From assembly GCF_024723255.1 (NCBI RefSeq), contig NZ_JANIAC010000001.1, positions 573,548 through 637,547 on the forward strand: a stretch of 64,000 nucleotides of DNA, written 5' to 3'. This document shows, in pieces, positions 38,759 to 47,884 of this stretch. The translations under genes and the position numbers were made by a program. Positions within the stretch are counted from its first letter, which is position 1, and each line of letters opens with the position of its first letter. The notes beneath the pieces are model-generated. The model was not told the origin of the DNA, made no database searches, and worked only from the letters and a program-made list of their open reading frames with translations. This DNA comes from Aestuariibaculum sp. M13. GTDB lineage: Bacteria > Bacteroidota > Bacteroidia > Flavobacteriales > Flavobacteriaceae.

Positions 38759-40702
38759 ATGGCAAACAACAAAAAAAATACAAAAGAAAACAAACCTAAA
38801 TTCAGTCCGTACTGGATTTATGGTATTTTAATTGCTCTTTTTTTAGGGTTTCAACTATTTGGAAACAGTGGTTACGAAGAAGGTAAAAAAATAACACCAA
38901 GCGACTTTTTCAAATATTTACAAGACGGTGATATTGAAAAAGTAGATGTGATTACCAATACACATGTTGCCAAAGTATATCTTACCGATGAAGCTTTAGA
39001 AAAAGACATTCACAAAAATTCAAAATCTACAAGCTTTATCCCTTCGGCAACGAAGTTACCAAACTATACCTTTGAATTTGGTAGTCTTGAAAAATTTGAA
39101 GGCGATATAGATAAAGCTAAGGAAAATCTTCCTAATTCACCTGTTATCTCATTCGATCAGGAACACGATAACTGGACCAACCTGTTAATGGGTATACTTC
39201 CGTTTATTTTACTAATTGCGGTTTGGGTTTTCATTATGAGACGTATGTCTGGAGGTGCCGGTGGTGGTGCTGGCGGACAGATTTTTAATATTGGAAAATC
39301 GAAAGCCAAATTATTCGACCAGAATACCGAAGTAAAAACGACATTTAAAGACGTTGCTGGTTTAGAAGGTGCTAAAGAAGAAGTACAGGAAATTGTAGAC
39401 TTTTTAAAATTCCCTGAAAAATATACCACATTAGGAGGTAAAATTCCTAAAGGAGCTTTATTAGTAGGGCCTCCGGGAACAGGTAAAACTTTATTAGCTA
39501 AAGCTGTTGCAGGTGAAGCTAAAGTACCTTTCTTCTCGTTATCAGGATCTGATTTCGTTGAAATGTTCGTTGGTGTTGGTGCCTCTCGTGTTAGAGATTT
39601 ATTTAAGCAGGCTAAAGAAAAATCACCATCTATTATTTTTATCGATGAGATTGATGCTATTGGTCGTGCCAGAGGCAAAAATGCCATGTCTGGAAGTAAC
39701 GACGAGCGTGAAAACACCTTAAATCAATTATTAACCGAAATGGACGGTTTTGGAACTAATACTAATGTTATTGTATTAGCAGCAACCAACCGTGCCGATA
39801 TCCTTGATAAAGCATTAATGCGTGCCGGTCGTTTTGACAGACAGATTTATGTAGACCTTCCGGATATTCGCGAGCGTAAAGAAATTTTCGAAGTACATTT
39901 ACGTCCGCTTAAAAAAGCACAGGATTTAGATTTAGATTTCCTATCGAAACAAACTCCGGGATTCTCTGGTGCCGATATTGCAAACGTTTGTAACGAAGCT
40001 GCTTTAATTGCTGCAAGAAATGGCAAAAAATCGGTTGACAAACAAGATTTCCTTGACGCTGTCGATAGAATTATTGGCGGTTTAGAAAAGAAAAATAAAA
40101 TCATTACACCAAGTGAAAAACGCGCTGTTGCTTTCCACGAAGCTGGTCACGCCACTGTAAGCTGGATGCTAGAGCATGCTGCACCACTTGTGAAAGTTAC
40201 AATTGTACCTCGTGGACGTTCATTAGGAGCTGCATGGTATTTACCAGAAGAACGTTTAATCGTTCGTCCGGAGCAAATGTTAGATGAAATGTGTGCTGCT
40301 TTAGGTGGTCGTGCTGCCGAGCAAGTTATTTTTGGTAAAATTTCTACAGGAGCTTTAAGCGATTTAGAAAAAGTTACCAAACAAGCCAGAGCCATGGTTA
40401 CCATTTACGGTTTAAGTGATAAAATAGGTAACTTAACATATTACGATTCATCAGGACAAAGTGAGTACGGCTTTACAAAACCTTACAGTGAACAAACAGC
40501 AGAGCTGATAGATAAAGAGATTTCAGATATTATTGAAAACCAATATCAAAGAGCTGTTAAATTACTTGAGGAAAACAAAGATAAACTTACCGAACTTGCT
40601 ACAGTTCTTCTCGAAAAAGAAGTGATCTTTAAGGACAATCTTGAAAAAATATTTGGGGAACGTCAGTTTGTGAAAGAAGAAGTTGAAACAAAACAAGAAT
40701 AG
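38759..40702 (+). CDS. ftsH: ATP-dependent zinc metalloprotease FtsH
   Basis: A 647-residue membrane AAA+ protease that extracts and degrades membrane and some soluble proteins. Two membrane segments (about residues 19-34 and 141-160) flank a periplasmic domain. The Walker A is GPPGTGKT at 237-244, Walker B IIFIDE at 292-297, and the zinc site HEAGH at 460-464 with the third ligand in the later conserved region. Length and order are normal. It ends just before a 40-base perfect palindrome that acts as terminator. Confidence 0.98.
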   Translation: MANNKKNTKENKPKFSPYWIYGILIALFLGFQLFGNSGYEEGKKITPSDFFKYLQDGDIEKVDVITNTHVAKVYLTDEALEKDIHKNSKSTSFIPSATKLPNYTFEFGSLEKFEGDIDKAKENLPNSPVISFDQEHDNWTNLLMGILPFILLIAVWVFIMRRMSGGAGGGAGGQIFNIGKSKAKLFDQNTEVKTTFKDVAGLEGAKEEVQEIVDFLKFPEKYTTLGGKIPKGALLVGPPGTGKTLLAKAVAGEAKVPFFSLSGSDFVEMFVGVGASRVRDLFKQAKEKSPSIIFIDEIDAIGRARGKNAMSGSNDERENTLNQLLTEMDGFGTNTNVIVLAATNRADILDKALMRAGRFDRQIYVDLPDIRERKEIFEVHLRPLKKAQDLDLDFLSKQTPGFSGADIANVCNEAALIAARNGKKSVDKQDFLDAVDRIIGGLEKKNKIITPSEKRAVAFHEAGHATVSWMLEHAAPLVKVTIVPRGRSLGAAWYLPEERLIVRPEQMLDEMCAALGGRAAEQVIFGKISTGALSDLEKVTKQARAMVTIYGLSDKIGNLTYYDSSGQSEYGFTKPYSEQTAELIDKEISDIIENQYQRAVKLLEENKDKLTELATVLLEKEVIFKDNLEKIFGERQFVKEEVETKQE

Positions 40703-40732
40703 GCTCTAGCCTTATTTTATAAACCTTTTAGC

Positions 40733-40772
40733 AAAAATCTTAAATTAACCGTACGGTTAATTTAAGATTTTT
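40733..40772 (+). terminator. 40-base perfect palindrome, ftsH terminator
   Basis: The sequence is perfectly self-complementary around CGTACG for 20 bases on each side (40733-40772), then runs into T-rich DNA. It should stop ftsH transcription. Such an uninterrupted palindrome with no loop is unusual for a terminator, so it could also be a dyad operator. Confidence 0.7.
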
Positions 40773-40780
40773 TATATTTG
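40773..40780 (+). promoter_or_regulatory. -7 box TATATTTG for the LUD-cdsA-psd operon
   Basis: Exact TAnnTTTG match that begins directly after the ftsH palindrome. Transcription would start near 40785, which supports the ATG at 40821 as the LUD start. Confidence 0.6.
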
Positions 40781-40820
40781 GTTGTCCTCAGGAAACAATG
40801 TATTAATAGCAAGCTTACTA

Positions 40821-41429
40821 ATGAGTCTTTTTAGAAAAATTTTTGGTTCAAAATCTAATGCGTCAGACGACGAAATAAAGTCGGATGAAAGAGGCAAATA
40901 CATGCCTGAAATAAAACTCCCTATAGATGAAAGGTTTACTATAAATTTTAAAGCTAATGGTGGTAAATTTCTGTATTGTGAGAATTTGAATGAAATCTTT
41001 CAGAACCTACAAAGTATACTTGAAGAAAATACTTGGGAAGACAAAACAGCTTTAGTCGTCGACGAACATTTAATTTCAAAATTTAAAAGTTTTGGTTTTA
41101 AGATGTCAAATAAAGTTAGCGAAGCTTCTTTTTTCTTAACCACTTGCGAAAATTTAATTGCCAACGATGGCTCTTTACTTATTTCTTCAAAACAAATTTT
41201 CGAAAAGAAATTACCTGAATTACCTGAAAATTTTGTCGTTTTTGCCACAACCAGTCAAATTGTTGAAAACATAGGTGAAGGCTTAAGAGGTATTAAGGCA
41301 AAAAACAAACAAAAAATACCCACCAATATTACGACCATAAAACATTTTAAATCGAGTCACGAAAAAGATTTTCTTAGTTACGGTAGTAGCGCCAAAAACT
41401 TATACTTACTCCTTTTAGAAGATTTATAG
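40821..41429 (+). CDS. LUD domain protein
   Basis: A 202-residue protein of the LUD/LutC type (the fold found in lactate utilisation proteins). Recognisable text is FFLTTCENLIANDGSLLISS, FVVFATTSQIVENIGEGLRGI, and the LYLLLLEDL end. The frame is open to a TTG at 40782, but that lies at or before the expected transcription start, so I choose the ATG at 40821 (MSLFRKIFGSK). It lies one base before the cdsA start, thus in one operon with cdsA, psd and the acyl-CoA-binding protein. No lutA/lutB partners are nearby, so the role in lactate use is doubtful. Confidence 0.82.
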   Translation: MSLFRKIFGSKSNASDDEIKSDERGKYMPEIKLPIDERFTINFKANGGKFLYCENLNEIFQNLQSILEENTWEDKTALVVDEHLISKFKSFGFKMSNKVSEASFFLTTCENLIANDGSLLISSKQIFEKKLPELPENFVVFATTSQIVENIGEGLRGIKAKNKQKIPTNITTIKHFKSSHEKDFLSYGSSAKNLYLLLLEDL

Positions 41430-41430
41430 A

Positions 41431-42249
41431 ATGAAAGAAATTCTAACTCGATCACTTTCCGGCGTACTTTACGTCCTGCTTTTGCTTGTTTGCATGCAAT
41501 TCGAGCATTTACTAATAGGCCTGTTTTTTATTTTTGGTTTGATATCCTTGAACGAATTCAATAAGCTAATTGAATTAAAAAGCTTTGTCCCTTATATCAT
41601 ATTCGTTATTCTGTATACCATTTTTGGGTACTGGCATTTAATCATTAACACAAAAGGACTTGATGAAGCCACGCAGATACTTATGGTACTTAGCATTTTT
41701 GTGAATCTATTCTTGATTAAAGATTTGTTCTCCGAAAAAACAATACCCCTTTTCAGCTCTAAACGATTTCTTCTAACCACATTCTATCTGTCAAGTGCCT
41801 TCGTATTTTTAATTTTAATAGCCGGCTATCACGATACCTACAACCCTAATATTTTATTGGGATCCTTTCTTTTAGTGTGGATTAACGATTCATTCGCATA
41901 TTTGGTTGGAAAGAATTTTGGCAAGCAAAAACTTTTCGAAAAAATATCGCCAAAAAAAACTGTTGAAGGTTTTATGGGCGGACTATTTTTTTCGTGCATA
42001 GCAAGTTATTTTATTAGTACCTTTGCGGAAACTTTAAACTTTACAAGCTGGCTAGTCTTAAGCATTATCATTAGTGTTTTCGGGACTTTAGGAGACTTAG
42101 TAGAGTCTAAATTTAAAAGACAAGCTAACGTTAAGGACAGCGGTGTTATTATGCCTGGACACGGTGGATTATTAGACCGATTAGATAGCATTATATTTAC
42201 TGCCCCGTTTATTTATTTATTTTTAAGATTGTTACATTATGTTTCATAA
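41431..42249 (+). CDS. cdsA: phosphatidate cytidylyltransferase
   Basis: A 272-residue inner-membrane enzyme that makes CDP-diacylglycerol from phosphatidic acid and CTP, the branch point of phospholipid synthesis. About eight membrane segments. The CDS signature is complete in the last third: SKFKRQANVKDSGVIMPGHGG followed by LLDRLDS; NDSFAYLVGKNFGKQKLFEKISPKK is also diagnostic. It overlaps the psd start by 11 bases. Confidence 0.96.
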   Translation: MKEILTRSLSGVLYVLLLLVCMQFEHLLIGLFFIFGLISLNEFNKLIELKSFVPYIIFVILYTIFGYWHLIINTKGLDEATQILMVLSIFVNLFLIKDLFSEKTIPLFSSKRFLLTTFYLSSAFVFLILIAGYHDTYNPNILLGSFLLVWINDSFAYLVGKNFGKQKLFEKISPKKTVEGFMGGLFFSCIASYFISTFAETLNFTSWLVLSIIISVFGTLGDLVESKFKRQANVKDSGVIMPGHGGLLDRLDSIIFTAPFIYLFLRLLHYVS

Positions 42250-42895
42250 AGAGGGTTATAAGATAATTATTGTTACGTTTATACTGGTAATTTCATCTAC
42301 TGTATTAGTTGATAATTTTGTAACTATTGAATGGTTAAAATTGGCTTTAAGGCTAATTCTTTTAGTATTTTTAATACTTATACTTCAGTTTTTCAGAAAC
42401 CCAAAAAGACATACAAAACCTAACGACAAACAAGTAGTATCTCCTGTTGATGGTAAAGTTGTAGTTATTGAGGAAGTTTTTGAAAAAGAGTTTTTCAACG
42501 AAAAACGTCTTCAGGTAAGTGTTTTTATGTCTCCAATAAATGTGCACGTTACACGCTACCCTATTGGCGGTAAAGTTGTTTTTAGCAAATACCATCCTGG
42601 AAAATATTTAGTTGCATGGCATCCAAAAGCCAGTGAAGAAAACGAACGTACTACTGTTGTTGTTGAAAACAAAACTTACGGACAAGTGCTTTACAGACAA
42701 ATTGCAGGTGCTTTAGCTAAACGTATTGTTAACTACGCAAAAGTAGATGATGCCGCTATTCAAGGTGCTGATTCTGGTTTTATAAAGTTTGGTTCAAGAG
42801 TTGACTTATTTTTACCTCTAGACACCAATATTAAAGTAAAATTAAACCAAAAAGTAAGAGGTGGAGAAAGTATTATTGCAGAAACCAATGAGTAG
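42239..42895 (+). CDS. psd: phosphatidylserine decarboxylase family protein
   Basis: A 218-residue short-form decarboxylase that makes phosphatidylethanolamine from phosphatidylserine. Two N-terminal membrane segments (about residues 8-25 and 34-52). The proenzyme cleavage site is Gly185-Ser186 in SGFIKFGSRVDLFLP; the serine becomes the pyruvoyl cofactor. MSPINVHVTRYP and the LVAWHPKASEENERT stretch are characteristic. The start overlaps cdsA by 11 bases and the end overlaps the next gene by eight. Confidence 0.95.
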   Translation: MFHKEGYKIIIVTFILVISSTVLVDNFVTIEWLKLALRLILLVFLILILQFFRNPKRHTKPNDKQVVSPVDGKVVVIEEVFEKEFFNEKRLQVSVFMSPINVHVTRYPIGGKVVFSKYHPGKYLVAWHPKASEENERTTVVVENKTYGQVLYRQIAGALAKRIVNYAKVDDAAIQGADSGFIKFGSRVDLFLPLDTNIKVKLNQKVRGGESIIAETNE

Positions 42896-43157
42896 TACTG
42901 AAGAATTAGATAAAGAGTTTCAAGATGCTGTAGATCGTGTAAATGCTTACACCGATCCGTTTCCAGCTGATGTGCTTTTAAGTCTTTATGCCTATTACAA
43001 AAAGGCAACTAATTCATATAGTAAACCTAATAGTAAAAAAGCCATTATAAATGCATTTAAAACGAATGCTTTATTTCAGGTGAAAAATATAAGTGAAAAT
43101 GAAGCTAAACGTCAATACATAGATTTAGCTAACCATTACTTTTTGTACGGTAAATAA
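42888..43157 (+). CDS. acyl-CoA-binding protein
   Basis: An 89-residue four-helix protein of the ACBP family, which binds long-chain acyl-CoA esters in the cytoplasm. The key stretch is DVLLSLYAYYKKATNSYSKPNSKKAIINAF, with the LYxYYKxAT core; the final helix is NEAKRQYIDLANHYF. The start at 42888 (MSSTEELDKEFQDAV) gives the normal ACBP N-terminus and overlaps the psd stop by eight bases; an upstream in-frame ATG at 42861 would extend it into psd without family support. Its place after cdsA and psd links it to phospholipid acyl supply. Confidence 0.88.
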   Translation: MSSTEELDKEFQDAVDRVNAYTDPFPADVLLSLYAYYKKATNSYSKPNSKKAIINAFKTNALFQVKNISENEAKRQYIDLANHYFLYGK

Positions 43158-43162
43158 TTCTT

Positions 43163-43354
43163 TTACTTTTTAAATACCACTATATAAATCCCTAAGGCTA
43201 TTACATTTAGTAACAATACTATTGTTACTAAAATCCAGTACAATTTTCTTCTTTTCTTTTTATTGTAAACCGATAAGGATATGGGATGTATAAGTACATT
43301 TTGCCCTTTATCTGAAAACGCATTCTGTCTGTAAATATTCTGAACGACTTTCAT
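43163..43354 (-). CDS. small single-pass membrane protein
   Basis: A 63-residue product (MKVVQNIYRQNAFSDKG at its start) with a polar N-terminal half, a basic KKKRRK stop, then one membrane helix (about residues 39-60) and a short FKK tail. No family recognised. I use the ATG at 43354; an in-frame Met 11 codons upstream is less likely. It ends five bases from the convergent acyl-CoA-binding gene. Confidence 0.5.
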   Translation of the reverse strand: MKVVQNIYRQNAFSDKGQNVLIHPISLSVYNKKKRRKLYWILVTIVLLLNVIALGIYIVVFKK

Positions 43355-43494
43355 TTTATATTTTATTAACTTAAAGAAAACAAACAAGTTATAATTTTCA
43401 AAACAAAAACTTAAGATTGATGAATTTGTCCCCTAAAAATGACTAATCAATACAAAAAACTCATAATCAGTTATATAAATTAATGAAGTAAAAC

Positions 43495-43521
43495 AAAAAA
43501 GGGACCAAATTGGTCCCTTTA
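43495..43521 (-). terminator. intrinsic terminator of argS
   Basis: Stem GGGACCA (43501-43507) with TGGTCCC (43511-43517), AAT loop, followed on the minus strand by six Ts. It lies 25 bases past the argS stop. Confidence 0.85.
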
Positions 43522-43543
43522 CTTTTCTATAATTTAAAAAAAC

Positions 43544-45328
43544 CTACATACGCTCAGGAACCTGAATTCCTAAAACACTAAATGCATTTTTTATAGTATT
43601 GGCTACTTGTTTAGAAAGCTGAACTCTAAATATTTTTTCATCATCATTATCCGCGCCTAAAATGGATACATTCTGGTAAAATGAATTAAACTCTTTTACT
43701 AAATCGTACGTATAGTTTGCAATTAAAGCCGGACTATGTTGTGTTGCCGCATTTTGAATCACTTCCGGAAATAACTCTAACTGTTTTAAAAGTTCCTTTT
43801 CCTTTTCATGTAAAGTAATTTCCGAAACAGTTAAATTTTTAGAATAATCGAAATCTGCTCTTCTTAAAATCGCCTGAATTCTAGCGTAAGTATATTGAAT
43901 AAAAGGCCCTGTATTCCCTTGAAAATCGATAGATTCCTTGGGATCGAATAAAATACGTTTCTTAGGATCGACTTTAAGAATGTAATACTTTAAAGCGCCC
44001 AAACCAATCGTTTTATACAATGCCTTTTTCTCTTCTTCAGTATAACCATCTAGCTTACCCAATTCTTCTGAGATTTCTTCGGCTGTCGTCGCCATTTCAT
44101 CAATTAAATCATCGGCATCTACAACGGTTCCTTCTCTACTCTTCATCTTTCCACTTGGTAAATCTACCATTCCGTAGCTTAAATGGTAAAGATTTTTAGC
44201 CCATTCAAATCCCAATTTTTTAAGAATGATGAATAATACCTGAAAGTGATAATCCTGTTCGTTACCTACAGTGTAAACCATCCCGCCAACATCAGGAAAA
44301 TCTTTAATACGCTGAATTGCCGTTCCAATATCCTGAGTCATGTAAACCGCTGTACCATCGGCGCGTTGAACAATTTTCTTATCTAATCCTTCTTCGGTTA
44401 AATCACACCACACCGAGCCATCTTCCTCTTTGAAGAATACACCTGATTTAAGCCCTTCGGCTACAAATTCCTTTCCTAACAAATAGGTATTACTTTCGTA
44501 GTATAGGGTATCGAAATCTACTCCCATGTTGGTATAAGTTTCGGCAAATCCGTCATATACCCATCCGTTCATGGTTTTCCAAAGCGCAACTGTTTTCTCA
44601 TCTCCAGATTCCCATTTACGAAGCATGTTTTGAGCTTCCAATAATAAAGGCGCTTCCTTTTTTGCTTCTTCTTGTGATTTACCTTCAGCAACTAAAGTTT
44701 CTATTTCCTTTTTATATTCCTGATCGAATTTCACATAGTAATTCCCTACCAGCTTATCTCCTTTTAAACCTGTCGTTTCAGGAGTTTCTCCGTTACCAAA
44801 TTTCTCCCAGGCCAACATACTTTTACAGATATGAATACCACGGTCGTTAATAATTTGTGTTTTATAAACTTTCTTTCCAGAAGCCTTTAAAATTTCAGAA
44901 ACACTATAACCTAAAAGGTTGTTTCTAATATGTCCTAAGTGTAATGGCTTATTCGTATTTGGAGATGAGTACTCAACCATTATGGCTTTATCTTCCGGAC
45001 TTGGTGTTACAAAACCATAATCTGTAGCATTCTTTATTCCATTGAAAAAGTTCATGTAGTAAGCATCACTGATTTCTACATTTAAAAACCCTTTAACGAC
45101 ATTAAAAGCTTTTACTTCTTCAACATTATCAACAAGGTAATTCCCTATGGTTTCCCCTATTTGTACAGGATTTCCTTTTACATAACGTAACATTGGGAAA
45201 ATTACGACTGTAATATCTCCTGCAAATTCTTTTCTTGTTGCTTGAAATTCTACGGTATCAATCGATACATCAAAAGATGCTAAAACGGCTTGTTTTACTT
45301 GATTTTGTAAAGTCTGTTGAAGGCTCAT
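43544..45328 (-). CDS. argS: arginine--tRNA ligase
   Basis: A 594-residue class I aminoacyl-tRNA synthetase that charges tRNA-Arg. HIGH-like motif HLGH at residues 130-133, KMSKS-like motif KMKSR at 394-398, an N-terminal Add-1 domain (about 1-100) and the C-terminal anticodon-binding DALR domain (about 470-594). Normal length. A minus-strand TATCTTTG lies just upstream. Confidence 0.97.
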   Translation of the reverse strand: MSLQQTLQNQVKQAVLASFDVSIDTVEFQATRKEFAGDITVVIFPMLRYVKGNPVQIGETIGNYLVDNVEEVKAFNVVKGFLNVEISDAYYMNFFNGIKNATDYGFVTPSPEDKAIMVEYSSPNTNKPLHLGHIRNNLLGYSVSEILKASGKKVYKTQIINDRGIHICKSMLAWEKFGNGETPETTGLKGDKLVGNYYVKFDQEYKKEIETLVAEGKSQEEAKKEAPLLLEAQNMLRKWESGDEKTVALWKTMNGWVYDGFAETYTNMGVDFDTLYYESNTYLLGKEFVAEGLKSGVFFKEEDGSVWCDLTEEGLDKKIVQRADGTAVYMTQDIGTAIQRIKDFPDVGGMVYTVGNEQDYHFQVLFIILKKLGFEWAKNLYHLSYGMVDLPSGKMKSREGTVVDADDLIDEMATTAEEISEELGKLDGYTEEEKKALYKTIGLGALKYYILKVDPKKRILFDPKESIDFQGNTGPFIQYTYARIQAILRRADFDYSKNLTVSEITLHEKEKELLKQLELFPEVIQNAATQHSPALIANYTYDLVKEFNSFYQNVSILGADNDDEKIFRVQLSKQVANTIKNAFSVLGIQVPERM

Positions 45329-45811
45329 TTATGGTCATTTTTTAGGTCAGCAAAGATAAAACTTTTCTTAAAGCATTTCCTCATAAAATAGCTTTAAAAA
45401 TTAAGCTTATCTTAACCTAACGAAATTTTAATCAAAACCTGCTTAAAAATTACCCAAACAACTCAACAACAATAATTTACCAAGAACATTCGACAACCCC
45501 AATAAACACAGGTGCATTTCATCGATAATTCCGTCGTTTTTCCATGATTTTTACCGTTCATCTATTCGTCGATGTTTTTCAAAATAGCACCTTGTCGTTT
45601 TATCTAAAATATTGGCATTAAAACAGAGAAATTAGATTATAACATAGCATTTTCTAATTTTGTTATGTAAAGCTATTAATCCAAGTCCCTTTTAGACTCT
45701 AAACAAAAAACAAACATATTAACATTACAGCTTAATAAAGCAAATCTTTAATTCCCTCAATAAAGATGACTTTAGTTACTGCTTTATTCATTTTTGTAAC
45801 TTGAATATTGT
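45329..45811. other. gene-free divergent region argS / sensor kinase
   Basis: About 480 AT-rich bases with no credible gene. It holds the argS -7 box at 45351-45358 and must hold the kinase promoter; a near-match TAACTTGA at 45797-45804 lies just before the kinase start. A loose AAATTAGA/TCTAATTT inverted repeat is present at about 45631-45660. Nothing else is recognised. Confidence 0.6.
45351..45358 (-). promoter_or_regulatory. candidate -7 box TATCTTTG for argS
   Basis: Exact minus-strand TAnnTTTG match 22 bases upstream of the argS ATG; no clear TTG -33. Confidence 0.5.
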
Positions 45812-47884
45812 ATGAGGAGAATAATTACTTTAATTGTACTTACTATATCTACACTGCTTGGTTTTTCACAAACTCAAGAGTTAGATAGTCTTTCTATACA
45901 ATTGGCTTTCGAAACACAGGATTCACTTAAAGTAGAAACTTCTCTTAAAATCATTGAATTACTTTATAACAACAAAAATTACGATAAGGCTGTAAAGTAT
46001 ATAGTTGAAAGTGAAAAATTATCCAATAGTTTAAATTACACTAAAGGTATTGCTGCAAGTACTTACTACAAGTCTTTAATCTATGCCCAAAAAGGCGATT
46101 ATATTAACGCTATAAACGGATATAAAAAGTCTAAATCTATTTATCAGGACCTTAACGATTCTACGGGCGTTGCTAAAGTGAACAATAGTATTGGGCTTTT
46201 AGAAATTAAACGAGGTAATTATTCTGAAGGTTTACAATATTGTTTAGCTGCTATTAAGGAATTAGAAAGTTTAAATCTAAAATCCGATCTATCTCTGGCT
46301 TATACCAATTTAGCTGAAGCTTATTACAATATCGGAGCCACAGATTATGCTATAAAATTTAATTTGAAAGCTCTCGATGTTCTCGAACAGTTAAACGATA
46401 ATGAAGGTATTTTAAAAACCAACTTACAATTAGCTGAATTATATTCGAGTAATAAAGAATACCGAAAGTCTATAGAATTTTATGAAACAGTCCTCAATCG
46501 GACAAATAAAAATAACGACTCCATTCGAGGAAGGGTTTACCCGAAGCTCGGTCGGGAATATTTAAAATTCAATGACTACGACAAAGCCTCTGAATACCTC
46601 CTTGAAGGGTTAACACTAAACAGAAATTCTAATGATAAAGCCGGTTTACTACTGGCTTTAAATGGTTTAGGAGACTTAAACTTGCGCTTAAACCGATTAA
46701 ACCTTGCCGAACAGCAACTTTATGAAGCGGGTACAATTGCAAAAAGCATTAGTAACAACAATGAGTTATTAACCTATTACAAACTCATGAAAGATCTGGA
46801 TTCTACTAAACGTAGATTTGACAGAGCTTACATTTGGCAACGTGAATATTACGATTTAAAACAAAACATAGAACAAAAAGGTTCCAGCGAAATTAAAACT
46901 ATTAAAGCTTCCGATTTAGAATTTAACCCGAATTTTGACAAAGAGATTTCAACAACCACTCAAGAACCTGTTAATAACTTTGAAAGTCAAGTTCAGGAAA
47001 CGCAAACGGGTATAAACAAATTTAAAGTTGTTCTTTACGGATTGTTAGCTGCCTTAGCCATTGTATCAACATTTTTAATTCTAATTTACGTTAAGCGCAA
47101 CAGCAATATAAAATACACTCAGGAATTAGAAGAAAAAAACATTAAAATTCAATTACAAAACGAAGCTTTCGCTGAACAGACTCAGCATCTGGAAAATGTA
47201 AACAATGTAAAAGACAAATTATTCTCTATTATATCTCACGACTTAAAAGACTCTTTATCTTCAATTAACGGCTTTATCAATTTAATGAAAGAAGGTTCAT
47301 TAACTCGTGAAGAATTCGATAATTTAATTCCTGAATTAAGTGAAAACGCAAATAATGCTTCTTTACTACTTTTCAACTTACTAAACTGGTCTAAATCTCA
47401 AATGCAGTCATTAGACCCAAAACCTTCATTATTTGATATTCAGGAAGTTTTTGAAGCTAAAGTAAAACTTATTGAACAGCGCCTTGAAAGCAAAGGCATC
47501 GAACTTATAGACCATTCTTTACGTGACTTTGCTTATGCCGATAGAAGTATGATTGAAATCGTTATTCAGAATCTATTGGCCAATGCACTAAAATTCTGTA
47601 AAAAAGGAGACACCATAACAGTTAATAACCATATTAGTAATGGTAGCTGTATTATTAGCGTAGCCGATACTGGCATCGGCATTTCAAAAGAAAACATGGA
47701 CAAACTATTTAAAAATAGTTCGTTTACCACTTTAGGCACCAACAACGAAAAAGGCACCGGCTTAGGGCTGTCTATCTGCAAAGAACTTGTAGAACTTAAT
47801 AATGGTAAAATCTGGGTTGAAAGCACTTTAAATGTTGGAACTACATTCTACATTCAACTGCCAAAATCTAAACCTATTAATTAA
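45812..47884 (+). CDS. TPR-containing sensor histidine kinase
   Basis: A 690-residue sensor kinase: signal peptide (1-19), about six TPR repeats in the periplasm (about 45-335), a polar linker, one membrane segment (about 406-427), a coiled-coil-like linker (430-465) and the kinase core. His476 in ISHDLKDSL is the phosphorylation site, the N box is NLLANALKF with Asn587/Asn591, and G boxes are ADTGIGIS (618-625) and GTGLGLSI (648-655). No response regulator gene lies near, so it is an orphan kinase. The stop overlaps the convergent ctlX stop by four bases. Confidence 0.93.
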   Translation: MRRIITLIVLTISTLLGFSQTQELDSLSIQLAFETQDSLKVETSLKIIELLYNNKNYDKAVKYIVESEKLSNSLNYTKGIAASTYYKSLIYAQKGDYINAINGYKKSKSIYQDLNDSTGVAKVNNSIGLLEIKRGNYSEGLQYCLAAIKELESLNLKSDLSLAYTNLAEAYYNIGATDYAIKFNLKALDVLEQLNDNEGILKTNLQLAELYSSNKEYRKSIEFYETVLNRTNKNNDSIRGRVYPKLGREYLKFNDYDKASEYLLEGLTLNRNSNDKAGLLLALNGLGDLNLRLNRLNLAEQQLYEAGTIAKSISNNNELLTYYKLMKDLDSTKRRFDRAYIWQREYYDLKQNIEQKGSSEIKTIKASDLEFNPNFDKEISTTTQEPVNNFESQVQETQTGINKFKVVLYGLLAALAIVSTFLILIYVKRNSNIKYTQELEEKNIKIQLQNEAFAEQTQHLENVNNVKDKLFSIISHDLKDSLSSINGFINLMKEGSLTREEFDNLIPELSENANNASLLLFNLLNWSKSQMQSLDPKPSLFDIQEVFEAKVKLIEQRLESKGIELIDHSLRDFAYADRSMIEIVIQNLLANALKFCKKGDTITVNNHISNGSCIISVADTGIGISKENMDKLFKNSSFTTLGTNNEKGTGLGLSICKELVELNNGKIWVESTLNVGTTFYIQLPKSKPIN

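Noticed and set aside
39157-39717. Open frame of 186 codons on the minus strand inside ftsH
   Set aside because: It lies wholly antisense to the conserved AAA+ region of ftsH and encodes low-complexity Ser/Pro-rich text with no family marks.
40782-40820. TTG start that would lengthen the LUD protein by 13 residues
   Set aside because: It falls at or before the predicted transcription start after TATATTTG, and the ATG at 40821 gives a normal start.
45540-45660. Short frames and inverted repeats in the argS/kinase gap as a small RNA gene
   Set aside because: No promoter-terminator pair bounds them and the repeats are weak.
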